Below are positions 51,655-60,348 of a stretch of DNA of 64,000 bases, piece after piece. The notes under the pieces were generated by a model. It saw nothing but the letters and a program-made list of their open reading frames with translations, had not been told where the DNA came from and ran no database searches. Positions within the stretch are counted from its first letter, which is position 1. Each line of letters starts with the position of its first letter. Source of the stretch: Bacteroidaceae bacterium (GTDB lineage Bacteria > Bacteroidota > Bacteroidia > Bacteroidales > Bacteroidaceae); assembly GCA_024698925.1 (NCBI GenBank), contig JAILQO010000042.1, positions 1 through 64,000 of the forward strand, given 5' to 3'. The position numbers were made by a program, and so were the translations under genes.

Positions 51655-53349
51655 TTACTTGAGAATCTCAGCAACTTGCTTCTTATAGAGTGCAAACTCC
51701 AAATCGCGGGCTGCACGGGCCGCCAATGTGGAATCAAGCTTGATAGCTTCCTTCAGGTTGGAGGTTACATCCGTCACGTTACGACTACGGGCACCGAGGA
51801 TGGCGGCGAGGTAGTAGGTGTAAGCGTCGGGCTTGCTGATATTGTTGAGAATCGTGCGAGCCTGAGCATAGTCCTGATTCAGGATGAATGCCAGTGCAGA
51901 ACTGTTGTTATAAGTCTTCTCGAGGTTTGCGGCAGCTGCAGCATAGTTACCTTTGGCGATATTGAGGTTGCCCAGAATCTCGTTGTAGGCATCAGCGCCG
52001 ACACCCTTGGCGAGGGCTGTCTCAGCAGCTTCGATGTCACCCTTGCCGATAGCGAGAAGTGCCTCGTTGGTAGCAGCTTCGGGGCAGTCGGGGTTGAGGG
52101 CCTTAGCCTTCTTGACGTAGTTGGCAGCAGTAGCTACATCGCCATTCTGGTAAGCCAGATAAGCGAGGTTATTGAAGGCACGGGCATCATTGGCATAGAG
52201 CTCTGATGTCTTCTCGTACCACTTCTGCTTCTGAACAGTAGATTCCTGAAGGCTGGCACCGTAGAGGAGCTCTTCCACGCTCAGCTGCTTGGCATCAGCT
52301 TTGTACTGGTCAAAGATCTGCTCGTCGCTACGACCTACGACGTCGTAGTTGGCGATGAGGCGTGCGCGACGCAGTTCGGGCAGGATACCCTTGGAAATTT
52401 CCTCATAGACAACGCTCATGTTACGGATCTGAGCCTCGCGCTCAGCAGGATCCTGATACATGGAGAGGACGCGAAGGATCACTTCCTTGTCCTGGATGGT
52501 GCTGTTGGCAACCAGCTGCTGGAAACCGTCCCAGTCCTCAGCGGTGAACTTGGTATCGACCTCAGCACGCATGCGGTTCTTCTTCAGCTGCTCCTTGACA
52601 TAGTCTGTGGAGCTGTCCTGACGCTTCTCGGCCAGTTTCTCGTTGAAGTCATAACGGCCTTCGGGCGAAGCGTAGGCGCTGACCTCGATGTTCTGCAGGC
52701 GCAGGGTCTCCTGATTGTCATTGATCTCCTTCAGGATCTTCACGAAGTCCTGAATGCTACCAGTCTTGAGCTCGGTAGCACGGATGTTGGCCTGATTGAC
52801 GAGGTACTTGATTTGGGCCTCCTGCTTCTGGCGGATGATACGCTGATAGGCATCAGGAGCGAGCGCAGGATTGGTCGTGGAGACGGTGTGACGAAGAAGA
52901 TCATTGGTGGCGATGACACCATAGCCAACCTTCAAGTCGGGGAGGTTGACAGCCTTCTTGCCCAAGCGAGCGTCAAAGCGCAGATAGAGATCACTCTGCA
53001 GCATAGCTTCCTGATAGGGGAAGGTGGCACGCATGGTGTAGTTGCCGCCCACCTTGTACGCAACGGTGGTACCATTGCCCTGAACCTTCTCGCCCTGGAA
53101 TGTAGAGCTGGCAGAAGTAGCCTCGCCACCCTGGAACTTGAGAACAGGAGTGATAGTGACGGTAGCTTTCTTCTTCATATACTTCTTGGGGAAGGTGGCG
53201 CTAATCGTAGCCGGAACCTCATTGCCCACAGCCTCCAGAGGATGGGGCGTTACACGGACATCATCTGCACTGAGGCTGCGAAGCTTGCTGCAGGAAGTAA
53301 ACGAGAGCGCAGTCACAGCGACTGCAGAGAATAATAGGATTTTACGCAT
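51655..53349 (-). CDS. Lipoprotein with OmpA-like and tetratricopeptide parts
   Basis: 564 residues. Lipoprotein signal MRKILLFSAVAVTALSFTSC with the cysteine at 20. The first 150 residues are beta-rich. Residues about 205-260 (IEVSAYASPEGRYDFNEKLAEKRQDSSTDYVKEQL) match an OmpA-type peptidoglycan-binding module, in which YASPEG takes the usual GYAD position. Residues about 365-550 are TPR-like helices (ARAFNNLAYLAYQNGDVATAANYVKKAKALNPD and following). It probably bridges the outer membrane, cell wall and other proteins. The exact role is not known. It has its own promoter box. Confidence 0.8.
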   Translation of the reverse strand: MRKILLFSAVAVTALSFTSCSKLRSLSADDVRVTPHPLEAVGNEVPATISATFPKKYMKKKATVTITPVLKFQGGEATSASSTFQGEKVQGNGTTVAYKVGGNYTMRATFPYQEAMLQSDLYLRFDARLGKKAVNLPDLKVGYGVIATNDLLRHTVSTTNPALAPDAYQRIIRQKQEAQIKYLVNQANIRATELKTGSIQDFVKILKEINDNQETLRLQNIEVSAYASPEGRYDFNEKLAEKRQDSSTDYVKEQLKKNRMRAEVDTKFTAEDWDGFQQLVANSTIQDKEVILRVLSMYQDPAEREAQIRNMSVVYEEISKGILPELRRARLIANYDVVGRSDEQIFDQYKADAKQLSVEELLYGASLQESTVQKQKWYEKTSELYANDARAFNNLAYLAYQNGDVATAANYVKKAKALNPDCPEAATNEALLAIGKGDIEAAETALAKGVGADAYNEILGNLNIAKGNYAAAAANLEKTYNNSSALAFILNQDYAQARTILNNISKPDAYTYYLAAILGARSRNVTDVTSNLKEAIKLDSTLAARAARDLEFALYKKQVAEILK

Positions 53350-53401
53350 ATTCAGTTTCTTTTATATTTTAAATAGGTGTATTCTTTGCGCTTTTTCTCG
53401 G

Positions 53402-53409
53402 CAAAGGTA
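53402..53409 (-). promoter_or_regulatory. -7 box of the OmpA/TPR lipoprotein operon
   Basis: Minus strand TACCTTTG, matching TAnnTTTG, 52 bp before the start codon. Confidence 0.7.
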
Positions 53410-53505
53410 CAACGAAAAGCATGAGAAAAGAAAAGCAAAGGATAAAAAAACTTTAATTCATTGAAAAAACTTGTCTTGGCTCATGATTTCTACTTTTCGG
53501 AAAAG

Positions 53506-54459
53506 CTATTCCCAGTGTTTCTGGTTGCGCGGATGGTGGTCCAGAATCTGCTGGCGAAGGTGATGGCGGTCGATGTTCAGGTAGATTTCTGTCGTGTCGA
53601 TGTTCTCGTGGCCCAACAGTTCCTGAATGACGCGCAGGTTGGCGCCACCTTCCAATAAGTGGGTCGCAAAGCTGTGGCGGAAAGTGTGAGGAGATACGGT
53701 GGTGCGGATGCCTGTAGCCTCGCACAAGACCTTGATGATATGGAAAATGGTAATGCGCGAAAGGGCCGTTCCCCTGCGGCAGCTGACAAAAACATAGTCC
53801 TCGTGACCAGGCTTGATGTGGAGTTGGTCACGATCCGTGAACCATAGTTTCAACTCCATGATAGCGGTGTCGGAGATGGGTACGAGGCGCTCCTTCTTGC
53901 CCTTGCCATGAACACGGATAAACCCTTCGTCGAGATAGAGATTGCTGATACGCAGACCGCAGAGTTCGCTGACGCGAAGGCCGCAGGAATAAAGTGTCTC
54001 CAAGATGGCACGGTCCCGCTGGCCCTCTGGCTTAGTCATATCAATGGCAGCGATGAGTTGGTCTATTTCCTCAACGGTAAGCACATCGGGCAGGTGTTCG
54101 CCACGGGCTGGCGATTCCAGTAACTCGCAAGGGTCGTTCTCTATCTCATGCTCCAGCGAGAGAAACTTATAAAAGGTTCGCACACCCGAGAGGATGCGCG
54201 AGATGCTGCGAGGACTGATTCCCAAATCCATCAGCGTAGCGGAGAAGGTCTGCAGCTGCTCCAACGTGACGTTGCGGAAGTCGATACCTTCCTCCTCATA
54301 GTACCGCAGCAACTTATACAGATCCTTCTTGTAGGCATCCAGCGTATTCTCCGAGAAGGAACGTTCCAGGATGAGGTATTGGTAGTAACGACGAAACAAT
54401 GCAGCCTCGCCCTGGACAGAGCGAGGCTGCATTACTTCTTTATTCTGATTACTCAGCAT
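53506..54459 (-). CDS. xerD: Site-specific tyrosine recombinase XerD
   Basis: A 317-residue recombinase. The SAM-like N-terminal core-binding domain covers about 20-110. The catalytic residues are R162 in CGLRVSELCGL, a lysine near 186 in HGKGKKERLVP, H258 and R261 in SPHTFRHSFATH, H284 in LLGHENIDTT and Y293 in EIYLN. With XerC it resolves chromosome dimers at dif. No other mobile-element gene is near, so this is the housekeeping enzyme. Its start overlaps the secDF stop by 11 bp. Confidence 0.93.
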   Translation of the reverse strand: MLSNQNKEVMQPRSVQGEAALFRRYYQYLILERSFSENTLDAYKKDLYKLLRYYEEEGIDFRNVTLEQLQTFSATLMDLGISPRSISRILSGVRTFYKFLSLEHEIENDPCELLESPARGEHLPDVLTVEEIDQLIAAIDMTKPEGQRDRAILETLYSCGLRVSELCGLRISNLYLDEGFIRVHGKGKKERLVPISDTAIMELKLWFTDRDQLHIKPGHEDYVFVSCRRGTALSRITIFHIIKVLCEATGIRTTVSPHTFRHSFATHLLEGGANLRVIQELLGHENIDTTEIYLNIDRHHLRQQILDHHPRNQKHWE

Positions 54460-57400
54460 CTTCCTTGATCTTGCGACCCAAGATCAGGTAAGCCGTAGGA
54501 GCGGCAATGAACATGGATGTCAAGGTACCGATGATGACACCGAGGATCATGGCAAAGGCAAAGCTCTTGATGCTGGCACCACCGAAGACGAAGATGAACA
54601 GCAAGACGATGAACGTGGAGACTGACGTGTTGATAGTACGTGTCAACGTAGCGTTCAGGGACTGGTTGAACAAGAGCTGCTTGTCGCGCTTGGGATAGAG
54701 GCCGAGGTTCTCACGAATACGGTCGAAGACAACCACCTTATCGTTGATGGAGTAACCGATACAGGTCAGCAGAGCACCGATAAAGGTCTGGTCAATCTCG
54801 AGTGAGAAGGGCATCCAACCCCAGCAAGCGGAGAACATACCGAGGATGAAGATTGTATCAACGGCGAGCGCTGTGATAGCACCCACGGAGAAGGCCACGT
54901 TGCGGAAACGAACGAGGATATAGACGAAGATAACAATCAGCGCGAGGATGACGGAGATGATAGCACCACGGGTGATATCAGCAGCGATGGAAGGTCCAAC
55001 CTTCTGAGAGCTGATGATAGAACCACCGGCACGCTCGTCACGGTTGATGAAGGTCTGCTCGTCGAGATCTGCGCTCAGGAAACCACCCTGCTTGAGGACG
55101 TCGAAGAGCTTGCTCTCAATCTCGCTATCCACTTCTGCACCATCCTCGTCAATACGATAGTTGGTGGAGATACGGATGGTCTTGCCCTCAGTACCCAAAG
55201 CGATAGCACTGGTGTTGCTCTCGGGGAAAGCATCGGCGAGAATGGTACGGACAGCCTCGGGCTGAACCTCGTTCTCGAAGAGGACCACGAAGTTGCGACC
55301 ACCCGTGAAGTCAATGCTCTGAGAGAAGCCACGGGCAATCCAGCTACCGATAGCCAGAACGGCAATCGTACCGAAGATAGCGAAGGACTTCTTGTAGCTG
55401 CCCATGAAGTTGAAACTCGTGTCGGAGAGGAACTTACGGCTAAGACCAGTGGTGAAGGTGAGGTCGAGCCACTTATCCTTGGACATGCGCGTGTCGAACA
55501 CGACGCGTGTGAGATAAACAGCGGTGAAGAAGGAGATGATGATACCAATGATATAGGTCGTTGCGAAGCCGCGGATAGGACCTGTACCGAAGTAGTAGAG
55601 GATGATACCCGTGAGGACACTCGTTACATTGGAGTCGATGATAGCGCTGAAGGCGTTGCTGTAACCAGCCTGCATAGCCTGGCGCACAGCCTTGCCGCTA
55701 CGCATCTCCTCCTTGGTACGTTCGAAAATCAGCACGTTGGCATCCACAGCCATACCCAGCGTCAGCACCATACCTGCGATACCACTCATGGTCAGCGCAG
55801 CCTGGAAGCTGGTGAGAATACCGAGGGTGAAGAACAGGTTGAAGAGCAGAGCGCCGTTGGCTACCATACCGGGACGGAAACCATACATGGAAACCATGTA
55901 GATCATCAGCGCAATGAAGGCGAAGATCATGCTCCACAGACCCTGACGGATAGACTCCTGACCGAGAGAAGGACCAACAATCTCGTCGCTGACGATGTTG
56001 GCGGGAGCCGGCATCTTACCGGACTTCAGCACGTTTGCCAAGTCACGAGTATCTTCGGGAGTGAAGTGACCGGTAATCTGAGAGTTACCACCAGTAATCT
56101 CGTTCTGCACATTGGGAGCACTATAGACGTAGTTGTCAAGAACGATAGCGATGGGACGGTGCACATTGGCCTTGGTGAGGGCAGCCCAGCGACGGGCACC
56201 TTCCACGTTCATCTGCATGCTTACGCAGGGACGGCCTTGCTGATCGAACTCATCCTTGGCATCAGTCACAACGTCGCCCTCCAGCGGAGCACGGCCGTTG
56301 CGCTCTGTAACCTTGATGGCATAGAGCTCGAAGACCTCTTCGTTCTTGTCGATACCCTTCACACCCCACAGGAGCTTCATGTCGGCAGGCAGGATAGCCT
56401 TAGCCTCGGGAGTCTCAAAGAGTGCGTTGATAGCTTCCATATCACGCTTACCAGCGTAACCTACGACAGCACCATTGTCCTGATTGAGGACCTGCAGGCG
56501 AGCCAAAAGAGGATGAGCCTTGACAACTTCTTCTGAAGCGACATTGCTCTTGGCAGCGGCCTCAGCCTTATCGCCCTTGGCAATGGCTGCGAGAGCTGCG
56601 TCAGCAGCATTCTCGGCAGGAGCAGCGGTTGCGCTGTCGGCAACCTCTTCAGCAACTTCCTCGGCGGGAGCCTCCTCGGTAGCCTCTTCTACACCAGCAG
56701 CAGCAAGCTTGCTGTCGAGCTGTACAAGGAAGGGAACAGCCTCAGTTGTGGTATAGGTCTCCCAGAACTCGAGGTTGGCAGAACCTTGGAGAAGTTTACG
56801 TACGCGATCCGGTTCCTTGATACCAGGAAGCTCTACCATGATGCGACCTTCCTGACCTTCAAGAGCCTGAATATTGGGCTGAACAACACCGAAGCGGTCG
56901 ATACGGGTGCGGATGACATTGAAAGAGTTGTCAATCGCAGCCTTCACCTCTTCGCGCAACACGCTCTCCACCTCACGGTCGGTGCTCTTGGTGTTCACCT
57001 TGCCACGCAGCTGCTGTGTAGCAAAGAGCTCTGCGAGGTTGCTGTTGGGAGCAAGCGCCTTGTAATCCTTGATAAAGAGAGAAATGAAGTCGCCCTGTCC
57101 AGCCTTGGCTTCGGCCTTAGCCTGATCCACAGCCTGGTTGAAGTTAGCGTCTTCTTTGTGGTCAGCAAGTGCTTTCACCACGTCGGGTACAGACACTTCG
57201 AGGATGACGTTCATACCACCCTTTAGGTCCAGACCCAGGCCAATACCCATTTCGCGGCAATCCTTCAATGTCCAGACGCCAAAATAGACGGGCTCGTTGG
57301 CAAGAGAGTCCAAGTAGTGCTGTCCAGCCTCTTCGCCCTCAACGGCAGCAATCTTCTCAGCCTTGCTCTCGTAGTGACTGGTCACGAAGGAGAAGCTGAG

Positions 57401-57463
57401 ATAGAAGATGCACACAAGGGCGAGCATGACAGCGAAGACTTTTACGAATCCTTTGTTTTGCAT
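54449..57463 (-). CDS. secDF: SecDF protein translocation subunit (fused)
   Basis: A 1004-residue inner-membrane protein with about 12 membrane segments. The SecD half has GLGLDLKGGMNVILEV, the large periplasmic domain and TLGMAVDANVLIFERTKEE. The SecF half has SIDFTGGRNFVVLF and IGYSINDKVVVFDRIREN. It uses proton motive force to pull exported proteins through SecYEG. Between the two parts of the SecD periplasmic domain (about 250-315) there is an Ala/Glu-rich, low-complexity insert (EEAPAEEVAEEVADSATAA). The fused form is normal for the phylum. Confidence 0.96.
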   Translation of the reverse strand: MQNKGFVKVFAVMLALVCIFYLSFSFVTSHYESKAEKIAAVEGEEAGQHYLDSLANEPVYFGVWTLKDCREMGIGLGLDLKGGMNVILEVSVPDVVKALADHKEDANFNQAVDQAKAEAKAGQGDFISLFIKDYKALAPNSNLAELFATQQLRGKVNTKSTDREVESVLREEVKAAIDNSFNVIRTRIDRFGVVQPNIQALEGQEGRIMVELPGIKEPDRVRKLLQGSANLEFWETYTTTEAVPFLVQLDSKLAAAGVEEATEEAPAEEVAEEVADSATAAPAENAADAALAAIAKGDKAEAAAKSNVASEEVVKAHPLLARLQVLNQDNGAVVGYAGKRDMEAINALFETPEAKAILPADMKLLWGVKGIDKNEEVFELYAIKVTERNGRAPLEGDVVTDAKDEFDQQGRPCVSMQMNVEGARRWAALTKANVHRPIAIVLDNYVYSAPNVQNEITGGNSQITGHFTPEDTRDLANVLKSGKMPAPANIVSDEIVGPSLGQESIRQGLWSMIFAFIALMIYMVSMYGFRPGMVANGALLFNLFFTLGILTSFQAALTMSGIAGMVLTLGMAVDANVLIFERTKEEMRSGKAVRQAMQAGYSNAFSAIIDSNVTSVLTGIILYYFGTGPIRGFATTYIIGIIISFFTAVYLTRVVFDTRMSKDKWLDLTFTTGLSRKFLSDTSFNFMGSYKKSFAIFGTIAVLAIGSWIARGFSQSIDFTGGRNFVVLFENEVQPEAVRTILADAFPESNTSAIALGTEGKTIRISTNYRIDEDGAEVDSEIESKLFDVLKQGGFLSADLDEQTFINRDERAGGSIISSQKVGPSIAADITRGAIISVILALIVIFVYILVRFRNVAFSVGAITALAVDTIFILGMFSACWGWMPFSLEIDQTFIGALLTCIGYSINDKVVVFDRIRENLGLYPKRDKQLLFNQSLNATLTRTINTSVSTFIVLLFIFVFGGASIKSFAFAMILGVIIGTLTSMFIAAPTAYLILGRKIKEDAE

Positions 57464-57549
57464 TTTGTTTGAATTGTTTTGATGTTTATTTATTGATTAT
57501 TTTCTCTCATTTTTGGAGGCTAAAAAGGGCTTGCGCCCAAAATAGCGCG

Positions 57550-57557
57550 CAAATATA
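57550..57557 (-). promoter_or_regulatory. -7 box of secDF-xerD
   Basis: Minus strand TATATTTG, matching TAnnTTTG, 86 bp before the start codon. A GGGC-TTGC-GCCC hairpin sits in the leader. Confidence 0.6.
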
Positions 57558-57624
57558 CGCCTTTTTTTCGTATCAATCGCGCTTTTGGGGCATTTATTTA
57601 TATTTTTAGGTGTATTTTGGTGTC

Positions 57625-58698
57625 TTAAGGGGCCTTTTTCACCAGTTTTGTACGTATTGGGAAGTGGTCTGAGTAGGAAAAGTCATTTTCCACATGGGTC
57701 TCAACACTTCGCCAATAGTCTTCGTTGAAAAGGATGTGATCAATACGCACAGGGAAACCCTTCTCACGGAAAGTAAACCCAAGGCCGTTGCCACTCTCAC
57801 GGTAGGCACTGGCAAGTCGTCTGGTCAGCAAACGATGCGTGTAAGAAATAGGCGTATCATTAAAGTCACCACAAACAATGATAGGACGAGGTAACCACGC
57901 ATCTATCTCATCTGCTATGTTATCTGTCTGCATGGCACGACTTGGCGAAGCCTGTGTCAGGAACTGCAAGATGGGTGTAATATCCTTACGCATCGAGTCA
58001 CGCTCAAGGGTTTTAATGGATTCTCGATACGCGTCCTTCATCTTTGGGGAGAGTTTATTACTCTGAAGATGCTGGTTGATGAGCATAATGGTGTCATTGC
58101 CATAAGCCAGATAAGCCCGCAGGGCATGACAACTATAATCCGGAATGGCTATTGTATCATAAGAGAGTATCGGCAGACGGGAATAGATTGTAAATTCTTT
58201 TGCATTTGCAAGATGATATCCTTTGGCCTCCATGCGTTCCGTGAGACCGCTTCTATTAAGAGACTCCTGTAAACAAATAATATCAGCACCACTTTCCTCT
58301 AAATGCGTCTCAACAGCATTTGTACCATCTTCGAGATTTGCATTGGGAGTGCCATAGTGACAAGAATTATAGGAAAGGATCGTGAGCGTTGAGTCTGAAG
58401 AAAGTTCTGTCGTGCTTTTTCCTGTAAAGTTCAAGGGGATGTAGTCGCGGATAAAAGACCAACATAGCGCTATGCCAGCAATCGGAATCCATACTCGTTT
58501 CACTTTGAACACCAGCCAGAATAACACAAAAAGCACATTGAAAACCAAAATGAAAGGAAAAGCATACGTCAGCAATGCCAAACGTGGATGTTGTTCAGGG
58601 CTGACAAACGTAACTGCACAGCAAGCCCATAGCAGAATGAGCGTGGCGATATTAGCGCCCGTAAACAACTGAACAAGTATGGTCTTAATCAGTTTCAT
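57625..58698 (-). CDS. Membrane-anchored endonuclease/exonuclease/phosphatase family protein
   Basis: 357 residues. Three membrane segments fill the first 85 residues. The EEP domain follows (about 100-355) with LTILSYNSCHYG, DIICLQESLNRSG, ICGDFNDTPISYTHRLL and YSDHFPIRTKLV, which carry the metal and catalytic residues. Members cleave phosphodiester bonds in nucleic acid, lipids or other compounds; the substrate is not evident, though the membrane anchor suggests an outward-facing enzyme. Its start overlaps the rhomboid stop by 4 bp. Confidence 0.88.
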   Translation of the reverse strand: MKLIKTILVQLFTGANIATLILLWACCAVTFVSPEQHPRLALLTYAFPFILVFNVLFVLFWLVFKVKRVWIPIAGIALCWSFIRDYIPLNFTGKSTTELSSDSTLTILSYNSCHYGTPNANLEDGTNAVETHLEESGADIICLQESLNRSGLTERMEAKGYHLANAKEFTIYSRLPILSYDTIAIPDYSCHALRAYLAYGNDTIMLINQHLQSNKLSPKMKDAYRESIKTLERDSMRKDITPILQFLTQASPSRAMQTDNIADEIDAWLPRPIIVCGDFNDTPISYTHRLLTRRLASAYRESGNGLGFTFREKGFPVRIDHILFNEDYWRSVETHVENDFSYSDHFPIRTKLVKKAP

Positions 58699-59690
58699 CG
58701 TTGACTGGCATCAAAGAGCTTCTTCTTCTCGTCTGCGGTAAGACTCTCGTATCCACCTTGCTTCACTTTGGCCAAAATGCGGTCAATCTCCTCCTCACGT
58801 TCCTTCTTCTGCTGGTTCCATTCCATATCAGCACTATGCTTGCTATTGTTGATGTGGACACGCATCTTGGGCTTGCGCCGTGCCTGGAACCATGATTTAA
58901 CACGCTGCCACATGGAAGGTTTGCGCTCGCCATAGGTGATATCCTCATAGCGAGTATAGTGGTTATTATAGCCACTGAAGCCGCCAAAACCATTGCCACT
59001 TCCACCAAAGAACCGACCGCCACGGTCGCCAGGATGCTTACGCCAATACAGGATAAGTGCAAGGCCGAAGAGCATACCGCCCAAATGCGCCATGTGAGCA
59101 ACGCCATCACCAGGATTACCCAGCGCACTCAGTAGTTCAATCACAGCATAACCGATAACAAACCACTTGGCTTTGATGGGAACGGGGATGGGGATGATGA
59201 ACATCCGTTCTTCCGGGAAGGTCATTCCAAAGCTCAAAAGCACACCGTAAACAGCACCTGAAGCGCCAACCGTTGTCCAACGGTTGAGATAAGCCTCCAT
59301 AGGAATCACGTAACCCTCAAGGTTAACACTATTGTAGGCATTGAGCCCATCGTATAAATAATGTATATACTGCACGCCCTCCTGCATCAAGCCTGCGCCA
59401 AGTCCGCAGACGATGTAGAAAAAGAGGAAACGTTGTGAACCCATCACCTGTTCCATGATCCTACCAAACATCCACACGGCAAACATGTTGAAGAAGATGT
59501 GTTCCAGTCCTCCATGAACGAACATGTACGTGAAAAGTTGATAGAGCTTGAAGTCAGATGACAAGAAGAAATGTAATCCCAATAATTCATCAAAATCGAT
59601 GCCATAGCGGTTCAAAACCACTTTACCCAAGTACATCAGCAGGTTGATGATGATGAGATTCTTTGTTACAGGCGGCATATTGAGGTTCAT
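58695..59690 (-). CDS. Rhomboid-family intramembrane serine protease
   Basis: 331 residues. Six membrane segments occupy about 10-225. The catalytic dyad is visible: Ser144 in VGASGAVYG and His202 in AHMAHLGG. The conserved HGGLEHIFFNM stretch is present near residue 60. A cytoplasmic tail of about 100 residues is Gly/Tyr-rich, then charged and helical (EREEEIDRILAKV). It cleaves membrane proteins within the bilayer. Substrates are unknown. Confidence 0.92.
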   Translation of the reverse strand: MNLNMPPVTKNLIIINLLMYLGKVVLNRYGIDFDELLGLHFFLSSDFKLYQLFTYMFVHGGLEHIFFNMFAVWMFGRIMEQVMGSQRFLFFYIVCGLGAGLMQEGVQYIHYLYDGLNAYNSVNLEGYVIPMEAYLNRWTTVGASGAVYGVLLSFGMTFPEERMFIIPIPVPIKAKWFVIGYAVIELLSALGNPGDGVAHMAHLGGMLFGLALILYWRKHPGDRGGRFFGGSGNGFGGFSGYNNHYTRYEDITYGERKPSMWQRVKSWFQARRKPKMRVHINNSKHSADMEWNQQKKEREEEIDRILAKVKQGGYESLTADEKKKLFDASQR

Positions 59691-59718
59691 AATGCGACAA
59701 TTTATCTGTTAGAGGCCG

Positions 59719-59726
59719 CAAAAGTA
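59719..59726 (-). promoter_or_regulatory. -7 box of the rhomboid operon
   Basis: Minus strand TACTTTTG, matching TAnnTTTG, 28 bp before the start codon. Confidence 0.6.
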
Positions 59727-59821
59727 GGCATTTTTACGCTGATTTCGGGCTAAAATGTAATAAAATTAATGTTTTTATCATCTTTTTTGAGAAAATGCTT
59801 TGTGCGAATTGCAACTTTCCA

Positions 59822-59829
59822 TATATTTG
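59822..59829 (+). promoter_or_regulatory. -7 box of the HU gene
   Basis: TATATTTG, matching TAnnTTTG, 86 bp before the ATG at 59916. Confidence 0.6.
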
Positions 59830-59915
59830 TGGCGTGAAACACATGATTCACACCCATTTTGCAACAATTCAGAGTTATTTTACCTTTAACCCTATTAACT
59901 TTTAACTTCATCATC

Positions 59916-60188
59916 ATGAACAAAACAGATTTAACAAATGCCATTGCCGAGAAGGCTGGCCTGTCCAAAGTAGATGCCAAGAAGGCTCTCGATGCTACTA
60001 TTGCTGCTATCACTGCTGCCCTGAAGGCTGGTGATAAGGTTGCTCTCGTTGGTTTCGGCACATTCGCTGTTTCAAAGCGTAATGCCCGCACCGGTATCAA
60101 CCCCCAGACCAAGCAGGCAATCAAGATTGCTGCTAAGAAGCAGGCTAAGTTCAAGGCTGGTGCTGAGCTCGACAAGGCTATCCAGTAA
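59916..60188 (+). CDS. HU-family DNA-binding protein
   Basis: 90 residues from the ATG at 59916 (MNKTDLTNAIAEKAGLSK). The HU signature GFGTFAVSKRNARTGINPQT gives the DNA-binding arms. It is a nucleoid protein that bends DNA as a dimer. Length is exact for the family. It is a single gene between its own promoter box and a strong terminator. Confidence 0.97.
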   Translation: MNKTDLTNAIAEKAGLSKVDAKKALDATIAAITAALKAGDKVALVGFGTFAVSKRNARTGINPQTKQAIKIAAKKQAKFKAGAELDKAIQ

Positions 60189-60215
60189 GCTTCTTGAGTA
60201 AAGTGTTTAACACAA

Positions 60216-60256
60216 AAAGAGGGTGTGTCAAATGGCACATCCTCTTTCTTTTTTTT
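60216..60256 (+). terminator. Terminator of the HU gene
   Basis: A 14 bp stem (AAAGAGGGTGTGTC with GGCACATCCTCTTT, two G-T pairs) and a 4-base loop, followed by eight T. Confidence 0.92.
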
Positions 60257-60309
60257 AAGCAAAAAACAAAAAACTAACGATGATGCCCCTTAAACTCTAA
60301 ACTTTTCCG

Positions 60310-60317
60310 TACCTTTG
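60310..60317 (+). promoter_or_regulatory. -7 box of argS
   Basis: TACCTTTG, matching TAnnTTTG, 31 bp before the argS ATG. Confidence 0.7.
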
Positions 60318-60348
60318 CAGCCAAATTCACAATAATATTATATTTGGT

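Noticed and set aside
53506..54459. The tyrosine recombinase as an integrase of a mobile element
   Set aside because: It has the standard XerD size and motifs, is coupled to secDF, and no attachment repeats or phage genes are near.
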